From the NCBI RefSeq assembly GCF_007752345.1, contig NZ_CP036299.1, forward strand, positions 2,371,001 through 2,435,000: a stretch of DNA of 64,000 nt, written 5' to 3'. The position numbers and the translations under genes are program-made. Each line of letters begins with the position of its first letter. Position 1 is the stretch's first letter. Positions 57,213 through 64,000 of the stretch are shown piece after piece. Origin of the DNA: Planctopirus ephydatiae (lineage in GTDB: Bacteria; Planctomycetota; Planctomycetia; Planctomycetales; Planctomycetaceae). Below the pieces are notes generated by a model. That model was not told where the DNA came from, did not search any database, and saw nothing but the letters and a program-made list of their open reading frames with translations.

Positions 57213-59099
57213 ATGCCAGTTTCCAGTCGTCCTTTGACCGATCCAACTGCAGATCGGACAACTAGAGTTTCAGCAGCGGAGAAAACTCGCATGACCGTTC
57301 GTCGCTATCGTGCCCCGCAAGGGGATGGCGAGCTTCTGATTGAGCCATCGATCAGCTCGGTCATCAACTCTTTGCTTAACGATATTCAGCACAGCCCCGC
57401 GTATCGAACTCCTGGCCAGAACTTTGCCCGGCAGGAAGTTTTGGCCCTCGCAGTCGAATATTCGACAAAGCTCGCACAATGGGCCGGGGTGCCTGCGAGT
57501 CAGATCTCAGCAAAGTTTCACTCGGCGGAACTTAATCCTGATCTGATCATTGCGACAGGCCATCAACCGGAGTGGTTTCATCCGGGCGTTCTGGCAAAAA
57601 ACATTGCAGCGTATGCAGTTGCTCAAAAGCTCCGTCAATCGGGAAAAAATGCAATCGCAATCAATCTGATTGTCGACAGTGACGAACTGGATGATGTCAG
57701 TGTTCCCGTTCCCTCTGGAACCCGGGAAGCTCCGCAGATCATTCCGTTGTCTTTTTTCACTTTGACAAAACGGACCCCCTGGGAAGAAGTTCGTACTAAG
57801 AATCATCTCAAGCTGGATCAGTTCTCGCAGAACATTTTCGAGACATTAAAACCCTGGCAATTTGTCCCAGCGATCTCTGCTCTTAAAATGCCGTCTGCAG
57901 ATCATCCTTCAAAACATGCCAACCTTGAGGACAATAAACACGTTTCGCTCAGCCAGAATGATGCCCGGCTATGTGATCTGATTGCCTCCGTCCGCATGCA
58001 GTGGGAACGCAGCGAGCAGATCGAAAATCTGGAAATTCCCCTCTCCCAGGTGACCAGTACCAGGTCTTTTCAATGCTTTTTGCTCGATTGGATGCGAAAC
58101 GCAGTCCGTCATTGCGAAACCTACAATCAGATCGTTCAGGCGTTCCGGGATGAATACGGAATCCACGGGCAACAGCGACCCGTCCCGAATCTCTTAGTGG
58201 TACCGGCGATTGATCATTCATCATTCCCCGAAAGTCTAACTGGGGAAAGGGTGGAGGTCCCATTCTGGGTGTGGAATGAGCCCGAAGAGGCAGCATCGGT
58301 CGAACGTGAGCGACTCTTTGTGCGGCATGTTGACCAGCAGTTCGAACTCTCCACTTCCAGAAAAATCATTGGCTACCTGCCTGCTTCACCCGATGATGCA
58401 GAGGCGGCAATCGAACAACTCAGCGTCTGGGCAAAAGAGGGGCTGCGCATTCGCTCACGAGCATTGACGACGACTCTGTTTGCCAGACTTTATCTTTGCG
58501 ATCTGTTTATTCACGGGATCGGTGGTGCGATTTATGATCAGATTACAGATCGGCTCATTGAAACAATCTATGGTCAGCACATCCCTCAGTTTCTTGTCGT
58601 TACAGCCACATTACATCTGCCACTGGGTGAAGGCTTTTTGGCCACGATGGCGGATGTGCGAAGGCATCAGGCATTATTAAGAGATTTGCAGCAGAACCCG
58701 TGGAGGCATCTCCCTTCGTGTGAAGAACTCTCGTCGCGGGCAGATCTCAATCACCAGATGCTTTGCAGGCAACTGGCCCAGCTTCGTCAGGAGCGGGATT
58801 TACTGCTGATGGAGCAGAAGATCTGTGATCAAAAAGCAGATCGAAACTTACCGCGAAGAACACGCCGTCAAAGAAATCGTCAGCGTTATCTTCGATTGAA
58901 TGAGATTCGCAGCGAGTTACTCACGATAGTTTCTCCGCAGATCCAAATGGTTCGTGAGGATATTGAAACTCTTCGTCAGGAAGTTGCTGCGAATAAAATT
59001 CTGAAGTCGCGCGAGTATCCCTGGTGCCTGTTTCCGGTCGAACATCTCCACCGACTGGTCAGTCAAATCCAGGTGGCCGCAGACCTCGCTATTCAATAA
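57213..59099 (+). CDS. BshC-like protein (putative cysteine ligase relative)
   Basis: The product, about 628 residues, resembles BshC, the enzyme thought to add cysteine in bacillithiol synthesis. The key stretch ATGHQPEWFHPGVLAKNIAA near residue 111 corresponds to the VTGQQAGLLTGPLYT region of Bacillus BshC, and the following NLIVDSDELDDVSVPVP corresponds to its WIAGEDHDFEE part. The C-terminus is a long coiled coil, as in BshC. The Q to H change in GQQ and the greater length mark it as divergent. The ATG at 57213 has GAGGG 8 bases upstream; a later ATG at 57291 is possible. No bshA or bshB neighbour is seen, so function is uncertain. Confidence 0.6.
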   Translation: MPVSSRPLTDPTADRTTRVSAAEKTRMTVRRYRAPQGDGELLIEPSISSVINSLLNDIQHSPAYRTPGQNFARQEVLALAVEYSTKLAQWAGVPASQISAKFHSAELNPDLIIATGHQPEWFHPGVLAKNIAAYAVAQKLRQSGKNAIAINLIVDSDELDDVSVPVPSGTREAPQIIPLSFFTLTKRTPWEEVRTKNHLKLDQFSQNIFETLKPWQFVPAISALKMPSADHPSKHANLEDNKHVSLSQNDARLCDLIASVRMQWERSEQIENLEIPLSQVTSTRSFQCFLLDWMRNAVRHCETYNQIVQAFRDEYGIHGQQRPVPNLLVVPAIDHSSFPESLTGERVEVPFWVWNEPEEAASVERERLFVRHVDQQFELSTSRKIIGYLPASPDDAEAAIEQLSVWAKEGLRIRSRALTTTLFARLYLCDLFIHGIGGAIYDQITDRLIETIYGQHIPQFLVVTATLHLPLGEGFLATMADVRRHQALLRDLQQNPWRHLPSCEELSSRADLNHQMLCRQLAQLRQERDLLLMEQKICDQKADRNLPRRTRRQRNRQRYLRLNEIRSELLTIVSPQIQMVREDIETLRQEVAANKILKSREYPWCLFPVEHLHRLVSQIQVAADLAIQ

Positions 59100-59358
59100 C
59101 AAGTGGTGGGTCTGGCTGATCTTGATGCGAGATCGCAACGCGGTGTTCAAAGTCTTTTACACTTTGAAAGCCTGCTGGCGGGAGCCTCCTCTTTTCTGAA
59201 CCAGAGAGCATGACGGGCATCTTGCCAAACCCTCGATTGCGTGTATTCTCCCACAAGGCATGGTAACGAAGTCTTTGAGATGTGAGGCTTCAGCCGTGCC
59301 TTTGGTTTTTGTGACGACTGACATCAACACGTTTGAATTACATATTGGGGGACTCGAA

Positions 59359-60075
59359 ATGTTTCGCATGGCTGCCATCTCGACTTTGGCAAGTGCTCTT
59401 TTGCTGTCGTTATCTTTTCACCCCTCAGAATCTTTACAAGCGGGCCATCGGCACCGATCGAATTGTTCGGGATGTTCTGCTCCAACATGCAGCGGAGCCA
59501 CCTGTGCAGGCTCTTCGTTCTCGGGAGGAACTGGACTAGTCTGGGCCAATGGTGGCCCTGGATATACCTGTGCTCAGCCGGTCTGCTCTGGTCCTGTTTG
59601 TGCTGGTCCTGCATGTTCTGGAAGTGTCTGCTCATCGCCGGTATGGGAATCGACTTCTGGATGTCAAAGTTGCAGTGGTCGCCGCAGGCATCATGCCCGT
59701 CGCCCGCTCGTTTGTAGTGAACCGTTTGCCTGCAGTGCTCCCGAATGGACTCCCGTGGGTTGTCAGCAAGCTCTTGACGGAGTGACCTGTGGAGTGAACT
59801 GGGCCGATTCTATGCAAGTGGGGACTGTACCTTTCGACTGGCAAGGAACTTCGGTATCCGTTATGCCTCCAGCCGCTGTTTGTTCACAGCCGGAGATGAA
59901 CGCCGTCCGTGCCGGTGAGCTTCCTGCTCCTCCGGCGGGATGGTCGAGCGACGCCTATACATTTCCGACAGTCGGCCCCACAGCCCTGAAGTATCTTTCA
60001 CCTTATCAGGCTCCGTTGCCCCTCTCGTTTCCGGCGGCCCCGCCGGTTCCTGCAGCCGAAGATCTTGTCTGGTAA
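59359..60075 (+). CDS. Secreted Cys-rich protein
   Basis: This 238-residue protein has a signal peptide (ISTLASALLLSLSFHPSESLQA) and a mature N-terminal half packed with short Cys repeats: CSGCSAPTCSGATCAG, then CAQPVCSGPVCAGPACSG, spaced mostly by three to five residues. The C-terminal half is Pro-rich with few Cys. The pattern suggests a disulfide-rich, extracellular or cell-wall-associated structure. A good ribosome binding site (GGGGGA) lies 6 bases upstream of the ATG. It is followed by a strong terminator. No family is recognised. Confidence 0.7.
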   Translation: MFRMAAISTLASALLLSLSFHPSESLQAGHRHRSNCSGCSAPTCSGATCAGSSFSGGTGLVWANGGPGYTCAQPVCSGPVCAGPACSGSVCSSPVWESTSGCQSCSGRRRHHARRPLVCSEPFACSAPEWTPVGCQQALDGVTCGVNWADSMQVGTVPFDWQGTSVSVMPPAAVCSQPEMNAVRAGELPAPPAGWSSDAYTFPTVGPTALKYLSPYQAPLPLSFPAAPPVPAAEDLVW

Positions 60076-60106
60076 TGATTCACCATCGATAAACGCCATC
60101 ATCATG

Positions 60107-60157
60107 CCTCACACAATTCGACCGTACTGGTCGGAATGTGTGAGGTTTCATTTTTGA
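60107..60157 (+). terminator. Intrinsic terminator after the Cys-rich gene
   Basis: A 17-base arm (60107-60123) pairs with 60129-60145 with one mismatch and one G-U pair around a five-base loop, followed by TTTCATTTTTG. The rest of the gap to 60402 shows no gene. Confidence 0.85.
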
Positions 60158-60402
60158 GGGATGTCTCAATTGTGGTCAACTTCCGAGATAACCCCTGGAA
60201 TAAATGGCGAGTTGAAAGTCTTCAAACATGCTGGCTCGGAGCCGCTGGTATGGCATGCAAAACGAAGTTTCATGCTGGAATCCGTAGGACGTTGACGTCT
60301 TGACCATTAATCTCACCCCCTGAGCTTTACACTGATCCCTGTTTTCGATTAGGACGCTTACTTCCGAAACGGGGACGTGCTGACGTCGAAGGATGGGACA
60401 GG

Positions 60403-61872
60403 ATGTCGCAGGAGTCGAGTGCAGGCCTGTGGGTAAAGCTCGCCCGTCAGTGGGGTGTGAGCCGGGCTGTGGCTTTTGCTGTCGCTTCCAGGTTATGGCA
60501 GCTGGTGACGGGCCCTGTCACTGTTTTGCTGGTGGCTTCGCAACTGACCGAGGACGAACAGGGATACTTCTTTACCTTCAGCAGTTTACTCAATCTCCAG
60601 AACATGTTTGAACTGGGATTGACGATCGTGTTTCTCAATCTTTCCAGCCATAGCTTTGCAAATTGTCGCCCTTCCCGAAGCCCTGTGAATGGTAACTGGG
60701 AATGGAGTGGTGGTGAGGAAGAAAAATCGAGAGCAGCCAGTCTGCTGTATCAAGGCTTGTGGTGGAGTCTGGTGCAAGCCAGTCTCTTTCTGGTCATGGT
60801 GTCAGGTCTGGGAATTTATTTCTTTTCGCTGGAAGCTGATTCCCATTCGATCAACTGGTTCTACCCATGGCTGGCTGTAGTTTTCTGTGCTGCTTGCTCT
60901 CAGGTACAGGCCATCCCTTTGACGTATCTGGAAGGTGCCGGAGAAGTCCTGCCAATTCAGCGCATGCGGTTTCTGATGGCTGTGGCCGGTACAACCAGCA
61001 TGTGGTTAACATTGTGGTTTCAGCTGGGACTATGGTGTGCTGCTGCCGTCGCGATGACCCGCGTCGTCTTTGAGTTCGGTTATCTTGCTTTCGTACAGCG
61101 GGCCTTCCTGCTCATGATCCTCCGGCAGAAGCTCACGACCCGGTACGACTGGTGGAGTGCTGCCTGGCCTTTGCAACTGAGAGCCGGCTTGCAGGGGCTA
61201 CTGGTCACCTTGTCAACAGCACCGCTCATTCCTGTGGTGTTTGCCTATACGGGACCAGCTGCCGCGGGAAGACTGGGGCTGGTACATTCAGTCCTCAGTT
61301 CGATGAATTCGGCAGCAGCAGCTTGGTTGCAGACGAGAATTCCCGTACTCACGACTCTTGCAACGCAAAAGAATTTTGTAGCTTTCCGAGAGCTATATTC
61401 TCGCTCATTCCGGCAGTCCAATCTCTTTCTTGCCACCATGATGCTTTTGTTTCTGGTGGCGATCGGGCTGGTACCTGTTGTGGCCGATCCACCCGAGATT
61501 GTGCGTCCCTGGACGATCGGCTGGCTGGCACAGAAGCTCGAACCAAGGTTGCCACCACTTTTGCCGGCATCACTCCTGGCGATGGCACTGTTCGTTCATC
61601 ATCAATGTGCTTCGGCCACGTTATTCGTGCGCTGTCACATGTACGATCCATTCCTCAAGGTCAGCTTTGTTTCGCATCCGGTTTCGGGACTATTGATCTG
61701 GATGTGGGGCAGCTATTTTGGAGAAACTGGCGCCGTACTCGGATACTTGATCCCTCTGGTGTTCATGATCTGGCCATGGATCATTCTGCTGCAGCGGGAA
61801 TGTCTCCGTAAAATTCATCAAGCATCGTTAGAACCAATCGTCACATTATCAGACTCAAGCAAATCCACTTGA
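60403..61872 (+). CDS. Flippase-like polysaccharide export membrane protein
   Basis: This 489-residue protein has about twelve predicted membrane helices, such as TGPVTVLLVASQL, LVMVSGLGIYFFSL and LLFLVAIGLVPVVA, and looks like a polysaccharide/lipid flippase of the MOP superfamily (Wzx-like). The N-terminal SRAVAFAVASRLWQLVTGP resembles the start of Wzx proteins. There is no specific motif to prove substrate. Downstream, 39 bases away, is glmM, which makes the amino-sugar precursor for peptidoglycan and surface glycans, so a role in cell-surface glycan export is plausible. Confidence 0.7.
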   Translation: MSQESSAGLWVKLARQWGVSRAVAFAVASRLWQLVTGPVTVLLVASQLTEDEQGYFFTFSSLLNLQNMFELGLTIVFLNLSSHSFANCRPSRSPVNGNWEWSGGEEEKSRAASLLYQGLWWSLVQASLFLVMVSGLGIYFFSLEADSHSINWFYPWLAVVFCAACSQVQAIPLTYLEGAGEVLPIQRMRFLMAVAGTTSMWLTLWFQLGLWCAAAVAMTRVVFEFGYLAFVQRAFLLMILRQKLTTRYDWWSAAWPLQLRAGLQGLLVTLSTAPLIPVVFAYTGPAAAGRLGLVHSVLSSMNSAAAAWLQTRIPVLTTLATQKNFVAFRELYSRSFRQSNLFLATMMLLFLVAIGLVPVVADPPEIVRPWTIGWLAQKLEPRLPPLLPASLLAMALFVHHQCASATLFVRCHMYDPFLKVSFVSHPVSGLLIWMWGSYFGETGAVLGYLIPLVFMIWPWIILLQRECLRKIHQASLEPIVTLSDSSKST

Positions 61873-61911
61873 CGACATCGAAGATCAGTAACAGCAAAAG
61901 GAGTGAACACT

Positions 61912-63264
61912 ATGGGAGAACGGATTCTCAGTATTTCGGGCCTGCGTGGAGTCGTCGGGGATGGACTTGATCCGGAGTATGTTGTTCGCTTTGCTGCGGC
62001 TTTGGGAACATGGCTCAAAGGTGGGCATGTGGTACTTTCCCGAGATGGTCGAACCACAGGTGAAATGCTGCGGCATGCGGCCATTGCCGGGTTGACAGCT
62101 GCCGGTTGTCGAGTCACCGATCTGGGAATTGCGACCACTCCCACTTGTGGAGTCGCTGTTCAACAACTGGGGGCCGCTGGTGGGTTACAGATCACCGCCA
62201 GTCATAATCCGATTGAATGGAATGGGTTGAAGCCCTTTTCGGCGCGTGGTTCCGTACTCAATGCCACTCAGGGAAAGGAACTTCTGGAGATTCTCGAAAA
62301 GCGGGGCCCGACGTATCGGTCGTGGGAAACTGTGGGATCTGTCGTCGAAGATCCTTCAGCCGCCATGTTTCACTTGAGCAGGGTGAATGCACTGATTGAT
62401 CTGCCCGTGGTTCAAGCCCGAAAGTTCAAAGTGGTGCTCGATTGCACTCATGGTTCAGGCTCGATCCTCTCACCCGACTGGCTGAGATCGCTCGGGTGCG
62501 AAGTCGTCGTGTTGGGAGGCGTGGCTGATGGCCGGTTTGAACATCCGGCTGAACCATTGCGGGAAAATCTCACGTCACTTATGGATGCTGTTCGAGCACA
62601 TCAGGCGGATGTCGGTTTTGCTCAGGATCCTGATGCCGATCGACTGGCGATTGTCGATGAAACAGGCCATTACATCGGTGAAGAACTGACACTGGCCCTA
62701 TGTGTCGATCATGTCCTTTCCCGAGCCAAAGGGACGGTGGTGGTCAATGGTTCGACCAGCAGGACGACAGCCGATATTGCGGCCCGGTATGGCTGCGAGT
62801 TCGTTCGATCGGCTGTGGGTGAAGCGAACGTGGTCGCTCGCATGATCGAAATCCGTGCGCTGATCGGCGGTGAAGGAAACGGCGGTGTGATCGAGCCGAA
62901 GGTAGGTTATGTTCGCGATAGCCTGGTCAGTATGGCTTACGTGCTTCATGCGCTGGCTCTGAAGAAGTGCCGACTTTCCGAGTGGGTCAGCACCCTTCCC
63001 AGTTACACGATTGTGAAAGACAAGATCACCTGTGGTCGTGAATCTGTGCAGCCGGCTTGCGACCGTCTTAAGGAAATCTTTTCCGACGCATCGATTGTCG
63101 AAGGCGACGGCTTAAGGCTCGATTGGCCCGATCGCTGGGTGCAGGTGCGTGCCAGCAATACCGAGCCTATCATTCGGATGATTGCTGAAGCTCCCCAGGC
63201 TGCCGATGCTCAACAGTTGGTCGATCAGGCCAAATCTGTCGTGGCGCAAATCGTCAATTGTTAA
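61912..63264 (+). CDS. glmM: Phosphoglucosamine mutase
   Basis: This enzyme interconverts glucosamine-6-phosphate and glucosamine-1-phosphate, a step to UDP-GlcNAc. The active-site serine loop is ITASHNP near residue 95, the metal-binding loop is DPDADRLAIVDE near residue 240, and the phosphate-binding loop is RASNTEPIIR near residue 413. The length of 450 residues is normal. The ATG at 61912 with AAAGGAG upstream is chosen over a GTG three codons earlier. Phosphomannomutase activity cannot be excluded from sequence alone. It follows the flippase-like gene closely. Confidence 0.9.
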   Translation: MGERILSISGLRGVVGDGLDPEYVVRFAAALGTWLKGGHVVLSRDGRTTGEMLRHAAIAGLTAAGCRVTDLGIATTPTCGVAVQQLGAAGGLQITASHNPIEWNGLKPFSARGSVLNATQGKELLEILEKRGPTYRSWETVGSVVEDPSAAMFHLSRVNALIDLPVVQARKFKVVLDCTHGSGSILSPDWLRSLGCEVVVLGGVADGRFEHPAEPLRENLTSLMDAVRAHQADVGFAQDPDADRLAIVDETGHYIGEELTLALCVDHVLSRAKGTVVVNGSTSRTTADIAARYGCEFVRSAVGEANVVARMIEIRALIGGEGNGGVIEPKVGYVRDSLVSMAYVLHALALKKCRLSEWVSTLPSYTIVKDKITCGRESVQPACDRLKEIFSDASIVEGDGLRLDWPDRWVQVRASNTEPIIRMIAEAPQAADAQQLVDQAKSVVAQIVNC

Positions 63265-63508
63265 GACGGTTCTTTGATGTCCACGGTTTCGCCACTCGAA
63301 GAGCGTTGCGCGAATAGTGGGCAGTCATGCGTTTTCTGTGGGCAAATGAGTTGTTGTGGAGGTTGTCAGGAATGATCCTTCTCAGCATTTTCGCCGACTG
63401 CGATCAATAAATCGACATGTTGGCATAAGCCTTGCAAAATAAATTGGCAGATGTGTCTCTGGTTGCCAGAGAGCCGTGCAACAGTGGGCTTTCAAGCTGG
63501 GATGTTCT

Positions 63509-64000
63509 GTGTCTTTGGTCAATGAAATTGCTGTAAAGATCCATCTGGTTGATCCCGGTGATGGTCGAACTTTGCAAACTTGGTCATTTGAATCACCTCG
63601 CATCACCATCGGGCGTGATCCTCAACAGGACGTTTCATTGTCTGATCCTTATGTCTCCCGCACGCATGCGGAGCTTGTTCGTGCCGGGAGTGTCTGGCAG
63701 CTCTTTTCCAGAGGTCGCAACGGCATTCTGGTCAATGGCAAAAGCATCACTGAGATTCGCCTTGAACCTGGAATGACATTTCGACTGGGTGCCAACGGTC
63801 CGCAATTCCGCTTTGATCAAGCTCAGGAAGTGACAGCTCAGGCCACACTCAGCTTTGATCCAGAGTCGATCATCGTGCTCTCTTTTGATCGTGAGTCGGT
63901 CAAAGACGAAGCCGAGAATGTGGCAGCTACAGATTATTTTCAGAAATTGAACCAAAAGGCCAAGGAGCTGCGAGCCCGCCGACAGGGCAAACAGGCATCC
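63509..64000 (+). CDS. FHA domain protein, 3' end missing
   Basis: This frame begins at a GTG at 63509, with GGGA (63499-63502) upstream, and runs open to the right edge, so at least 164 residues are visible and the C-terminus is missing. An FHA domain is clear: RITIGRDPQQDVSLSDPYV followed by SRTHAEL, then SRGRNGILVNGKSI. This is the canonical GR, SRxH and NG pattern for phosphothreonine binding. After it comes a variable region starting AQATLSFDPES, and a basic helix (KLNQKAKELRARRQGKQ). Such proteins in planctomycetes often precede GAF, PAS or sigma-54-activator-like regulators; which one is not visible here. Confidence 0.85.
   Translation, partial: MSLVNEIAVKIHLVDPGDGRTLQTWSFESPRITIGRDPQQDVSLSDPYVSRTHAELVRAGSVWQLFSRGRNGILVNGKSITEIRLEPGMTFRLGANGPQFRFDQAQEVTAQATLSFDPESIIVLSFDRESVKDEAENVAATDYFQKLNQKAKELRARRQGKQAS

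Overview
The window looks like ordinary chromosomal DNA from a planctomycete, most likely a freshwater Planctomycetaceae relative such as Planctopirus; this is inference from gene content, with no database search. The main pointers are a DUF1559 protein with a prepilin-type N-terminus and a C-terminal H-x9-DG motif, a Tat-exported Gfo/Idh/MocA oxidoreductase, a formaldehyde-activating enzyme, secreted alpha/alpha-toroid (prenyltransferase-like) and NGD-barrel proteins, and many lineage-type secreted proteins of unknown function. I see no rRNA, tRNA, CRISPR array, insertion sequence or phage gene. Coding density is high, and GTG and TTG starts are common; several starts here were moved to the codon with a usable ribosome binding site.

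Layout. 1-8.1 kb: dnaE (cut by the left edge), a methyltransferase, then a minus-strand glycosyltransferase, a YdeI/OmpD-like protein and nadB. 8.1-14.6 kb: an HU-like protein with a long tail, then envelope genes (two small lipoproteins, a secreted toroid protein, a secreted repeated-barrel protein and a large membrane protein). 14.6-18.2 kb (minus): cvpA, a small coupled ORF, a YdjM-like membrane hydrolase and an alpha/beta hydrolase. 18.5-23.2 kb (plus): a GT4 glycosyltransferase, a DksA/TraR protein, a Tat oxidoreductase and a secreted protein, separated by clear intrinsic terminators. 23.3-27.7 kb (minus): fae, xylA and a large unknown membrane protein. 28.2-34.1 kb (plus): an anchored coiled-coil protein, coaD, a thioredoxin-fold protein, a radical SAM protein and a TgpA-type transglutaminase.

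34-43 kb: an orphan type II secretion F protein, a cytochrome c, the coupled ccsA/hemX-like and hemA genes, a PIN-TRAM protein, a small barrel protein, a glutamine cyclotransferase, a nitroreductase and the DUF1559 protein. 43.4-52.3 kb: an adenylate-forming ligase, two coupled unknown genes (one with a BamE-like end, one with a zinc ribbon) opposite a 1164-residue FHA/coiled-coil membrane protein, and serine O-acetyltransferase. 52.8-64 kb: a degenerate HD-GYP-like protein coupled to a CPBP protease, Tyr/Gly-rich and Cys-rich secreted proteins, a GT2 glycosyltransferase, a BshC-like protein, a flippase-like protein, glmM and a second FHA protein running off the right edge.

Housekeeping pathways touched are replication, NAD, CoA, heme/cytochrome, cysteine and amino-sugar synthesis. 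The least explained and most interesting parts are the BshC-like protein, the degenerate HD-GYP/CPBP pair, the FHA/zinc-ribbon/BamE-like locus, the toroid/barrel envelope cluster and the small ORF wedged in front of cvpA.
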